NCBI GenBank assembly: GCA_964393115.1
Contig: CAYMST010000255.1
Span: forward strand, 1 to 6,969
DNA: 6,969 nt
From: CAYMST01 sp964393115
GTDB taxonomy: Bacteria > Bacteroidota > Bacteroidia > Cytophagales > Cyclobacteriaceae
Direction of reading: 5' to 3'
A program made the position numbers and the translations under genes. The stretch's first letter is position 1; each line of letters starts with the position of its first letter. Below the pieces are notes generated by a model. That model worked only from the letters and a program-made list of their open reading frames with translations. It searched no databases and was not told the DNA's origin. Shown in pieces: positions 1-5,975 of this stretch.

Positions 1-83
1 CACCTAGGTTCGAAGGACACATACCACCAAATCGCTACGAAAAATTTAATCAGAATATTGGGAATACTAGATCAAAAATTTAG
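1..83 (+). CDS. nuoA: Probable C-terminal end of NADH-quinone oxidoreductase subunit A (partial at 5' edge)
   Basis: Only the last 26 complete codons of this reading frame are present (codons from position 3, stop TAG at 81-83). They read PRFEGHIPPNRYEKFNQNIG and then six more residues. The assignment rests mostly on context: nuoA normally lies directly upstream of nuoB, and a short hydrophilic tail after the last membrane helix is usual for NuoA. The membrane helices that would prove it lie outside the window. The frame overlaps the start of nuoB by 26 nt, which suggests translational coupling. NuoA is a small membrane subunit of complex I next to the quinone channel. The other two forward frames do not offer a better candidate: one stops at position 5-7, and the third is the upstream extension of nuoB. 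Confidence 0.55.
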   Translation, partial: PRFEGHIPPNRYEKFNQNIGNTRSKI

Positions 84-600
84 TTCAGGAGGGGTTATCG
101 TTACTAAAATTGATGACCTGATTAATTGGGCAAGGCTTTCAAGTATATGGCCCATGGGGTTTGGTTTGGCCTGTTGCGCTATAGAGATGATATCAACGAA
201 CGTTTCGGGTTATGATTTGGATCGTTTCGGTGTATTGCCAAGACCTTCACCAAGGATCTCTGATGTGATGATTATATCTGGAACAGTTACGTTTAAGATG
301 GCAGATAGAGTACGCAGACTTTATGAGCAGATGCCTGAACCAAGATACGTAATCTCGATGGGGTCATGTGCCAATTGTGGTGGGCCGTATTGGGAGCATG
401 GTTATCATGTTGTGAAAGGTGTAGACAGAATAATTCCAGTAGACGTATATGTCCCAGGCTGTCCGCCGAGACCGGAAGCACTTATTGGTGGCATTTTGAA
501 ACTGCAAGAAAAGATTAGAAAAGAGACACTTATGGCGGAGGACTATAATAACAAAACCTTGGCTGTGGAGAAAGTAATGGCATCTGACGTTGAGGCTTAA
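58..600 (+). CDS. nuoB: NADH-quinone oxidoreductase subunit B (complex I, cluster N2 subunit)
   Basis: NuoB sits in the peripheral arm of complex I at the inner membrane and carries the terminal [4Fe-4S] cluster N2, which passes electrons to quinone. All four expected ligands are visible: the adjacent pair C39-C40 in GLACCAIEM, C104 in MGSCANCGG and C135 in VPGCPPRPE. An additional cysteine, C107, lies in the GSCANCGG loop. At 180 residues the length is normal. The start is TTG at 58. No ATG occurs before the conserved core (the first is codon 33), and the resulting N-terminus MGILDQKF, then a Gly-Gly-Val segment and WARLSS, fits NuoB of the Bacteroidota/Chlorobi type. The frame stays open to the window edge, but the upstream residues do not look like NuoB. 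nuoC follows after 11 bp. No Shine-Dalgarno sequence is visible before the start. Confidence 0.96.
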   Translation: MGILDQKFSSGGVIVTKIDDLINWARLSSIWPMGFGLACCAIEMISTNVSGYDLDRFGVLPRPSPRISDVMIISGTVTFKMADRVRRLYEQMPEPRYVISMGSCANCGGPYWEHGYHVVKGVDRIIPVDVYVPGCPPRPEALIGGILKLQEKIRKETLMAEDYNNKTLAVEKVMASDVEA

Positions 601-611
601 AAGGTTATAGA

Positions 612-1094
612 ATGAATGATTTAGATATTCAGCAACTTCAGTCTCTGCTAGAGGAGCGTTTTTCAATTGTCCCAATTGATAATTGCTCTCCTGTAGGGTT
701 CGACGTTGATTCAAAAGAGATTTTTGAGATCTGTCAGTTTCTAAATACTTCTGATCGTACCTATTTTGATTATTTATCAAGCCTTAGTGGTGTCGACTAT
801 GGTGTCGATAGTGGAGAGATGGCAGTGGTTTACCACTTGTATTCCATCCCTAATGATTTTCAACTTACCTTGAGAGTGAAGTTGGCTAGAGATATGCCTA
901 CGGTTCCTTCTGTAAGTGATATATGGAGATCTGCTGATTGGCATGAGCGAGAAGCCTACGATCTATTTGGTATTATATTCGAGAATCACCCTGATCAAAG
1001 AAGGATATTACTGCCGGCGGACTGGGAAGGACATCCTTTAAGAAAAGATTACGAACATCAAGAAAAATACCACGGGATAACCGTAAAATATTAA
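612..1094 (+). CDS. nuoC: NADH-quinone oxidoreductase subunit C (30 kDa subunit)
   Basis: NuoC is a cluster-free peripheral-arm subunit of complex I that packs against NuoD and NuoB and helps form the quinone-reducing module. The 30-kDa subunit signature is clear: HEREAYDLFGI at 111-121, then FENHPDQRRIL at 123-133, and the conserved WEGHPLRKDY at 138-147 close to the C-terminus. The N-terminal half (about 1-100) is the more variable alpha/beta domain. The length of 160 residues is normal for a stand-alone NuoC, so it is not a NuoCD fusion. The ATG lies 11 bp after the nuoB stop, consistent with one transcript. After the stop there are only 49 bp before the convergent trmD end. No nuoD follows, which is unusual for this operon. 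Confidence 0.95.
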   Translation: MNDLDIQQLQSLLEERFSIVPIDNCSPVGFDVDSKEIFEICQFLNTSDRTYFDYLSSLSGVDYGVDSGEMAVVYHLYSIPNDFQLTLRVKLARDMPTVPSVSDIWRSADWHEREAYDLFGIIFENHPDQRRILLPADWEGHPLRKDYEHQEKYHGITVKY

Positions 1095-1143
1095 GTGCCG
1101 CTGCTTCGCTTTTGCTAGTATTCAAAAAACATGATTGAAATGA

Positions 1144-1815
1144 TCAGAGTTCTGGTCTTCTCTCTTGTGTTCGCTTAACGGACTGATCAAACCTCCATTG
1201 TTCAATGTTCGCTTCGTGACCTGATAATAAAACATCGGGTACAGTCCAGCCTTTATATTCTGCAGGCCTAGTATATACGGGTGGGGCCACAAGATTATCT
1301 TGAAAGGAATCGGTGAGCGCTGAGGTTTCGTCGGATAATACTCCAGGGACTAGTCTCATAATGGAGTCCGCAAGTACGGCGCCCGCTAATTCTCCTCCCG
1401 AGATTACGAAATTACCAATGCTTATTTCACGGGTGATTAAATGCTCGCGTACGCGTTCGTCTACACCCTTATAGTGCCCACAGAGGATGATGATATTCTT
1501 GCAAATAGAAAGGCCGTTAGATATGTTTTGATTGAGAAGTTCACCATCAGGACTCATGTAGATGATTTCATCATAGTCTCGTTGGTTTTTTAAGTCCGAG
1601 ATACACGCATCAATAGGCTCTATCATAAGCACCATTCCTGCGCCACCTCCATAAGAGTAGTCGTCAACAGCTTTGTGCTTGTGTGATGAATATTCCCTTA
1701 GATTATGAATGACAACATTAACGAGTTTCTTGTCGATGGCTCTTTTCAGAATGCTGTGTTCGAAAGGGCTTCGGAGTAACTCCGGTACACATGTGATGAT
1801 ATCTATTCGAAGCAT
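1144..1815 (-). CDS. trmD: tRNA (guanine-N1-)-methyltransferase, m1G37
   Basis: TrmD methylates N1 of G37 next to the anticodon of tRNAs that read CNN and some other codons, using S-adenosylmethionine, and so prevents +1 frameshifting. It is a SPOUT enzyme with a deep trefoil knot and works as a homodimer. Visible motifs are DDYSYGGGAGM at 51-61, the SAM-pocket LCGHYKGVDERV at 111-122, ISIGNFVISGGELA at 131-144, and YTRPAEYKGWTVPDVLLSGH at 181-200. The catalytic residues known from the Haemophilus/E. coli enzyme, R154 and D169, fall at the same numbers here (MRLVPG and TDSF). The length of 223 residues is that of the shorter form without the extended E. coli tail. Its ATG directly abuts the rimM stop with no spacer. 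It ends the operon; rplS, which follows trmD in E. coli, is absent. Confidence 0.97.
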   Translation of the reverse strand: MLRIDIITCVPELLRSPFEHSILKRAIDKKLVNVVIHNLREYSSHKHKAVDDYSYGGGAGMVLMIEPIDACISDLKNQRDYDEIIYMSPDGELLNQNISNGLSICKNIIILCGHYKGVDERVREHLITREISIGNFVISGGELAGAVLADSIMRLVPGVLSDETSALTDSFQDNLVAPPVYTRPAEYKGWTVPDVLLSGHEANIEQWRFDQSVKRTQERRPEL

Positions 1816-2337
1816 TTATGAGAGATATAGGTCCAATAACCCTTCGGGGAGCACTACAGATATAGTTTGATTAGATCGGTCAACTTTCTGAATGATATCA
1901 TCGTTAATCGGGATCAATACTTCTTTCTCCGCGCTTTCGACACCGAACAAGTTTTGTGTTGGGAACTCATAAACTTGAGCAATGGTCCCGATTTCTTTTT
2001 CTCCTTCTTGGATTTTGTAGCCAATAACTTCGTGGAAATAAAACTTTTTTCCGGTTAATGGGGGAAGAAATGAAAGTGGTAGGAATAACTCGCTTCCAGC
2101 TAAATCTTCCGCTTGCTCCCTTGTTTCGGAATCTTCGAATTCGACGATCGCTTTATTTCCGTTGATGGAAATGTACTGAATAAAAAAAGGAACCAGCATA
2201 TCACCTTCACGTATGAATACTGATTCCAGTTTTTTATATGCTGTGGGAGAGTCTACATCTAAATAGATCTGAACAGCACCCTTTAGTCCATGAGCTTTGA
2301 CAACGTAACCTAGCTGGAAACAATCATCAAGATTCAT
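1816..2337 (-). CDS. rimM: Ribosome maturation factor RimM
   Basis: RimM is a cytoplasmic assembly factor for the head of the 30S subunit and binds ribosomal protein S19. The N-terminal barrel domain begins with the typical LGYVVKAHGLKGAVQIYLD (9-27). It contains the EDSETREQAEDLAGSELFLP segment (67-86), where the family keeps its 'R-x-x-A-x-x-L' pattern. The PRC-barrel domain starts at GKKFYFHEVIGYKI (96-109) and runs through IGTIAQVYEFPTQNLFGV (116-133) and LIPINDDIIQKVD (141-153). The C-terminal LPEGLLDLYL (163-172) is the common family ending. At 173 residues it is full length. The ATG lies 6 bp after the rpsP stop and the gene ends exactly where trmD begins, so the three genes are almost certainly co-transcribed and probably translationally coupled. 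Confidence 0.95.
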   Translation of the reverse strand: MNLDDCFQLGYVVKAHGLKGAVQIYLDVDSPTAYKKLESVFIREGDMLVPFFIQYISINGNKAIVEFEDSETREQAEDLAGSELFLPLSFLPPLTGKKFYFHEVIGYKIQEGEKEIGTIAQVYEFPTQNLFGVESAEKEVLIPINDDIIQKVDRSNQTISVVLPEGLLDLYLS

Positions 2338-2343
2338 GCGATA

Positions 2344-2913
2344 TTATTCTGCGCTTTCAGTAGCTGTTTCTTCGCCTTCAGCTGGAGCTTCAGGAGCTTC
2401 TTCAGCCGCCTTTGCTGCTTCTGCTTCTGCAATTTCAGCTTTTAGTGCTTCTTCAGCTTCTTTTCTTTTTGCCTCGAAAGCGTCAATTCTCGCTTGGTTT
2501 ACTTTTGCTTCAGCTTCGAGTTTGGCAGCGGCCAAGTCAGACTTTTGCTTAGATAAAGCGTCAATTTTCGCTTGGATTTTTTGCTGCTTATCTTTTAACC
2601 AAGCCTCGTATTTCTCGTCTGCTTGCTCTTGCGTAATAGCTCCTTTGTTAACACCTACTTGAAGGTGTTTCTTATACATTACGCCCTTGGTTGACAAAAT
2701 ACTTCTTGCCGTGTCTGTTGGTTGTGCACCTACCATTACCCAGTGAAGAGCTCTTTCTTCATTGATGTTAATGATTGGAGGTTCTACACAAGGATGGAAA
2801 ACACCTAATTTCTCAATAAACTTTCCGTCTCTTGGTGCCTTGATGTCAGCAACAACTACGTCATAAATAGGGTTCTTCTTGCGTCCACGACGCGCTAATC
2901 TGATTCTTACCAT
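2344..2913 (-). CDS. rpsP: Small ribosomal subunit protein bS16 with long C-terminal extension
   Basis: Residues 1-82 are the complete S16 core. It opens with MVRIRLARRGRKKNPIYDVV, continues with KFIEKLGVFHP (31-41) and has VGAQPTDTAR (61-70). S16 binds 16S rRNA in the lower body of the 30S subunit and is important for its assembly. The protein has 189 residues, more than twice the 82 of E. coli S16. Residues from about 98 to 175 are rich in Lys, Ala and Glu with heptad-like spacing, probably a long helix or coiled coil. The last 15 or so residues are acidic and Ala/Pro/Thr-rich, probably disordered. Extended S16 proteins of this kind are usual in Bacteroidota, so this is a lineage trait and not a fusion. 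It is the first gene of the rpsP-rimM-trmD operon. Confidence 0.97.
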   Translation of the reverse strand: MVRIRLARRGRKKNPIYDVVVADIKAPRDGKFIEKLGVFHPCVEPPIININEERALHWVMVGAQPTDTARSILSTKGVMYKKHLQVGVNKGAITQEQADEKYEAWLKDKQQKIQAKIDALSKQKSDLAAAKLEAEAKVNQARIDAFEAKRKEAEEALKAEIAEAEAAKAAEEAPEAPAEGEETATESAE

Positions 2914-2927
2914 TTGTTAATCAAATA

Positions 2928-2946
2928 AACAGGATCACGTCCTGCT
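2928..2946 (-). promoter_or_regulatory. Leader hairpin upstream of rpsP
   Basis: In the transcript of the - strand the 7-nt arms AGCAGGA and TCCTGTT can pair (six Watson-Crick pairs and one G-U) around the 5-nt loop CGTGA. The hairpin lies 14 nt before the rpsP ATG and downstream of the putative promoter, so it would be in the 5' leader. It might influence translation initiation or serve as a binding site for a ribosomal protein, but nothing in the sequence proves this. Confidence 0.35.
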
Positions 2947-2959
2947 GAATTTTGGGCTG

Positions 2960-2967
2960 CAAATATA
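2960..2967 (-). promoter_or_regulatory. Putative Bacteroidota-type promoter (-7 box) for rpsP-rimM-trmD
   Basis: On the - strand the bases read TATATTTG, a full match to the Bacteroidota -7 consensus TAnnTTTG, followed by CAGCCC. A TTTG that could serve as the -33 box lies at 2992-2995, but the 24-nt gap is longer than the usual 19 or so. Transcription would start near 2953-2956, giving a leader of about 40 nt that includes the hairpin at 2928-2946. Confidence 0.55.
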
Positions 2968-3117
2968 ATAGATGTCTTGGTGGATTAAAATCAAATGATC
3001 TGAAAATAGAGTGAAAAGAATTGTGAATCTCGTTGTATAACTCATGAAAAGGGTAGCTTGTCGATGGGAAGTAGTTTTTCTTGATTTCAGAAGCTGTATT
3101 GTGGTGGTGATCTGCTT

Positions 3118-3133
3118 AATCGTTTTAACGATT
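3118..3133. promoter_or_regulatory. Perfect dyad, candidate upstream operator of sucA
   Basis: AATCGTT and AACGATT form a perfect 7-bp inverted repeat around a central TT. It lies 47 bp before the sucA start and just upstream of where the -33 element of the sucA promoter would fall, a common place for an activator or repressor site. It could also be a chance palindrome; no regulator is identified. Confidence 0.3.
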
Positions 3134-3147
3134 TTCGTGATAATCTT

Positions 3148-3170
3148 TTTGTGTCTAATTTTGACACAAA
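3148..3170. promoter_or_regulatory. Perfect dyad enclosing the sucA -7 box, candidate operator
   Basis: The arms TTTGTGTC (3148-3155) and GACACAAA (3163-3170) are perfect reverse complements of 8 bp, separated by 7 nt. The spacer plus the first base of the right arm is exactly the TAATTTTG promoter box. A protein bound here would cover the RNA polymerase contact and the start region, which suggests repression. There is no T-run after it, so it is not an obvious terminator. Confidence 0.45.
3156..3163 (+). promoter_or_regulatory. Putative Bacteroidota-type promoter (-7 box) for sucAB
   Basis: TAATTTTG matches the TAnnTTTG consensus at every fixed position. The best -33 candidate at the right distance is the imperfect TTTTCG at 3132-3137. 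The start of transcription would lie near 3168-3171, leaving a very short leader of about 10-13 nt before the sucA ATG. Confidence 0.5.
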
Positions 3171-3180
3171 TCAAGTGTGA

Positions 3181-5964
3181 ATGGACAAGTATTCTTATAT
3201 AGCGAACGCTCACGGTGATTACATCGATGGGCTATATGAAGATTATCAAAACGACCCCTCAAGTGTTGATGAGACGTGGAAACGTTTTTTCGAAGGATAT
3301 GAGTTTTTCTTAACCAAATTTGGTAAGAATGGTAAAGTTCCCGATGTCAAATCGAGCACCGGAGAAAAGACGATACAAATAACTGGAGATAAAGAGGTGA
3401 ATGTTCGGGATTTAATTCACGCTTACCGATCAAGAGGTCACTTAAAGTCATCGACTAACCCAGTACGTCAACGTCGTGATCACAAAGCACATCTGGAGCT
3501 GGAGGATTTTGGATTGTCTGCAGATGATCTGGATACGGAGTTTCAGGTAGGCGAGATAATGGGGATTGGCAAAGCGAGTCTACGAAGTATCGTGAATGCG
3601 CTCCGAACGATTTATTCTGGATCCGTAGGTTTCGAATATATGCATATTCGAGAACCAGAGATCATGGAATGGTTTAAAAAGAAGTCGGAATACGAATCGC
3701 TAAACTTCAATCCTGCAAAAGAGGAAAAGGAAAGAATTCTCCGAAAACTCAATGAGGCTGTTGTTTTTGAAAATTTTCTTCACACTAAATATGTCGGCCA
3801 AAAGAGATTCTCCTTGGAAGGAGGAGAAACAACTATTCCAGCCTTAGACGCCATCATCAATAGAAGTGTGGATCTAGGATGTGAGGAGATCATGATAGGA
3901 ATGGCTCACAGAGGACGGCTTAACGTTTTGGCCAATGTGATGGGCAAAACGTACGACCAGATTTTCCATGAATTCGAGGGGAATGTGAACTCCGATTCTA
4001 CCATGGGGGATGGGGATGTAAAATACCATCTTGGATTTTCGAGTCAGTTGACATCACCCAGCGGTAAGTCTGTGAACATCAAATTGGCCCCAAACCCTTC
4101 ACATCTTGAGGCGGTGAATCCTGTCGTGGAAGGTTTCGTCCGAGCTAAGGCTGATATTATGTACGAAAACGACTACTCAAAGGTAATGCCGATCCTTATC
4201 CATGGGGACGCTGCTATAGCTGGACAGGGTGTCGTTTATGAGGTTGCTCAAATGTCTAAATTGGATGGGTATACCACAGGAGGTACTATTCACTTTATTA
4301 TCAATAACCAAATTGGTTTTACCACCGACTATGATGAAGCTAGATCGAGTATTTATTGTACGGATGTTGCCAAGACTGTCGATGCTCCAGTACTTCACGT
4401 AAATGGTGATGACCCGGAAGCAGTAGTTTTTTGTGCTAAACTAGCCGCGGAGTTTCGTCAGAAGTTCCGAAGAGACATCTATATCGATATGGTATGTTAT
4501 CGTCGCCATGGACACAACGAAAGCGATGAGCCTAAGTTTACGCAGCCTTCATTGTATAATACCATCTCGAAGCATGCGAACCCAAGAGAGGTATATAACA
4601 AAAAATTGATAGAACGGGGAGATGTAGATGCTAATCTCGCCAAGTCAATGGACAAGGAGTTTAAGGCGACACTGCAAGACCGACTGAATATGGTGAAGCA
4701 GCAATCGTTACCATACACACCTCAGCAAGTGGAAGTGGAGTGGAAGAAACTTCGTATTTCGAGTCCTGAAGATTTTGATCAGAGCCCCGATACTTCAGTA
4801 GAGCCCTATATTGTGGAGCAGGTTGGACATTGTTTAACGAAAATCCCAGATGGCTTTAAACCTATCAAGCAGATAGAGAAAGTCATCAAGCAGCGCAAGG
4901 AAATGTTCTTCGACAAGAAAGAGTTGAATTGGTCAAGTGCTGAGCTATTGGCCTACGGGTCGTTGTTGTTGGAAGATAAAATAGTTCGTATTGCCGGTCA
5001 GGACACGCAACGAGGAACTTTTTCACATAGACACGCTGTAATTCGCGATTCAAANNNNNNNNNNNNNNNNNNNNNNNNNNNNNCAAACACGAATCAGGCC
5101 TATTACAGTCTAAACCATTTATCAGCAGATCAACCACCGTTCAATATTTATAACTCCTTTTTGTCGGAGTTTGGTGCATTGGGATTTGAATTTGGTTATT
5201 CCATTGCAAATCCAAATTCACTAGTGATTTGGGAAGCTCAGTTTGGTGACTTTGCGAATGGTGCTCAAGTAATGGTTGATCAGTTCATCAGTTGTGCCTA
5301 TACGAAGTGGCAGAGAATGAGTGGTTTGGTACTGCTGCTTCCTCATGGATATGAAGGACAGGGGCCAGAACACTCTAGTGCTAGGCCAGAGCGCTACCTT
5401 CAAATGTGCTCAGGTAATAATATGTTCTTCTGCAACCTGACGTCGCCGTCGAACTTTTTCCACATGATGAGAAGGCAAATGGCCCTGCCATTCAGAATGC
5501 CATGTGTAGTGATGTCGCCTAAATCATTATTTAGGCATCCATTGGTCGTTTCTCCAATTGAAGAGTTTACCTCGGGACGGTTTAGAGAAATTATCCCTGA
5601 CGAATACGTGGAAGAGGACAAAGTAGATCGAGTACTACTTTGCTCTGGTAAAATTTATTTCGAATTATATGATCGTCAGCAGCGTGAGAAACGCAAGGAT
5701 GTAGCGATTATAAGGTTAGAGCAAGTTCATCCATTTCCTAAGAAACAGTTGGAAGAGCAATTGAAGCGCTACAAGAATCCGAAGGTAGTTTGGGTTCAAG
5801 AAGAACCTGAGAATATGGGGGCTTGGACATTTATCTTGAGGACTTGGAAAGAGGTTCAGCCTTTAGTGGCTTGCCGAAAATCAGCGGCGTCTCCGGCAAC
5901 AGGATTTATGAAAGTCCACCAAGCAGAGCAAAAAAAAATTATCAATAAAGCATTTACAATCTAG
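3181..5964 (+). CDS. sucA: 2-oxoglutarate dehydrogenase E1 component (contains a 29-N gap)
   Basis: SucA is the thiamine-diphosphate-dependent E1 subunit that decarboxylates 2-oxoglutarate and succinylates the lipoyl group of SucB in the TCA cycle. The N-terminal E1 segment YIANAHGDYIDGLYEDY is at 6-22. The E1 domain holds KRFSLEGGE (208-216), MAHRGRLNVL (241-250) and the thiamine-diphosphate motif from GDAAIAGQG (342-350) to INNQIGF (374-380), followed by RRHGHNESDEP (441-451). The transketolase-like pyrimidine domain has AGQDTQRGTFSHRHAV, WEAQFGDFANGAQ (684-696) and HGYEGQGPEHSSAR (722-735). The C-terminal domain has VWVQEEPENMGAW and ends normally. An in-frame TGA directly precedes the ATG, fixing the start. 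As written it has 927 codons including 11 unknown; closing the gap by its 4-base overlap gives 916. sucB follows after 11 bp. Confidence 0.97.
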   Translation: MDKYSYIANAHGDYIDGLYEDYQNDPSSVDETWKRFFEGYEFFLTKFGKNGKVPDVKSSTGEKTIQITGDKEVNVRDLIHAYRSRGHLKSSTNPVRQRRDHKAHLELEDFGLSADDLDTEFQVGEIMGIGKASLRSIVNALRTIYSGSVGFEYMHIREPEIMEWFKKKSEYESLNFNPAKEEKERILRKLNEAVVFENFLHTKYVGQKRFSLEGGETTIPALDAIINRSVDLGCEEIMIGMAHRGRLNVLANVMGKTYDQIFHEFEGNVNSDSTMGDGDVKYHLGFSSQLTSPSGKSVNIKLAPNPSHLEAVNPVVEGFVRAKADIMYENDYSKVMPILIHGDAAIAGQGVVYEVAQMSKLDGYTTGGTIHFIINNQIGFTTDYDEARSSIYCTDVAKTVDAPVLHVNGDDPEAVVFCAKLAAEFRQKFRRDIYIDMVCYRRHGHNESDEPKFTQPSLYNTISKHANPREVYNKKLIERGDVDANLAKSMDKEFKATLQDRLNMVKQQSLPYTPQQVEVEWKKLRISSPEDFDQSPDTSVEPYIVEQVGHCLTKIPDGFKPIKQIEKVIKQRKEMFFDKKELNWSSAELLAYGSLLLEDKIVRIAGQDTQRGTFSHRHAVIRDSXXXXXXXXXXXNTNQAYYSLNHLSADQPPFNIYNSFLSEFGALGFEFGYSIANPNSLVIWEAQFGDFANGAQVMVDQFISCAYTKWQRMSGLVLLLPHGYEGQGPEHSSARPERYLQMCSGNNMFFCNLTSPSNFFHMMRRQMALPFRMPCVVMSPKSLFRHPLVVSPIEEFTSGRFREIIPDEYVEEDKVDRVLLCSGKIYFELYDRQQREKRKDVAIIRLEQVHPFPKKQLEEQLKRYKNPKVVWVQEEPENMGAWTFILRTWKEVQPLVACRKSAASPATGFMKVHQAEQKKIINKAFTI
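5055..5083. other. Assembly gap (29 N) inside sucA, probably spurious
   Basis: A run of 29 unknown bases. The left edge ends in GATTCAAA and the right edge begins with CAAACACGAAT, so both carry CAAA. Overlapping these four bases deletes 33 nt, keeps the reading frame and gives HAVIRDSNTNQAYYSLNHL. That matches the length of the same segment in E. coli SucA as I recall it. The flanks are therefore probably contiguous. Confidence 0.95.
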
Positions 5965-5975
5965 ATTATAAACAA

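Noticed and set aside
1..57. Upstream extension of nuoB in the same frame to the window edge
   Set aside because: The frame is open, but the encoded residues have no resemblance to a NuoB N-terminus and contain no better start, whereas the other open frame fits the end of NuoA.
1121..1139. Possible terminator between the convergent nuoC and trmD
   Set aside because: Only TTCAA/TTGAA can pair, 5 bp and AT-rich, with a 9-nt loop and no clear T-run on either strand. No convincing terminator is visible in these 49 bp.
2336..2662. Forward open frame with an Ala/Ser-rich product, antisense to rpsP
   Set aside because: It is the mirror of the GC-biased, repetitive codons of the S16 tail (Ala, Glu, Lys). 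It has no domain and lies entirely within a certain gene.
2935..3213. Reverse open frame of 92 codons across the rpsP-sucA intergenic region
   Set aside because: It would run through both putative promoters, overlaps the sucA start and has a composition typical of translated AT-rich non-coding DNA.
5929..5940. Run of nine A near the 3' end of sucA as a frameshift site
   Set aside because: The zero frame gives a normal SucA ending (KVHQAEQKKIINKAF and two more residues), so neither a sequencing indel nor programmed slippage needs to be assumed.
3181..5964. sucA as a broken gene because of the unknown bases
   Set aside because: The frame is the same on both sides of the N run, all catalytic motifs are present and the flanks join in frame, so this is an assembly matter and not a pseudogene.
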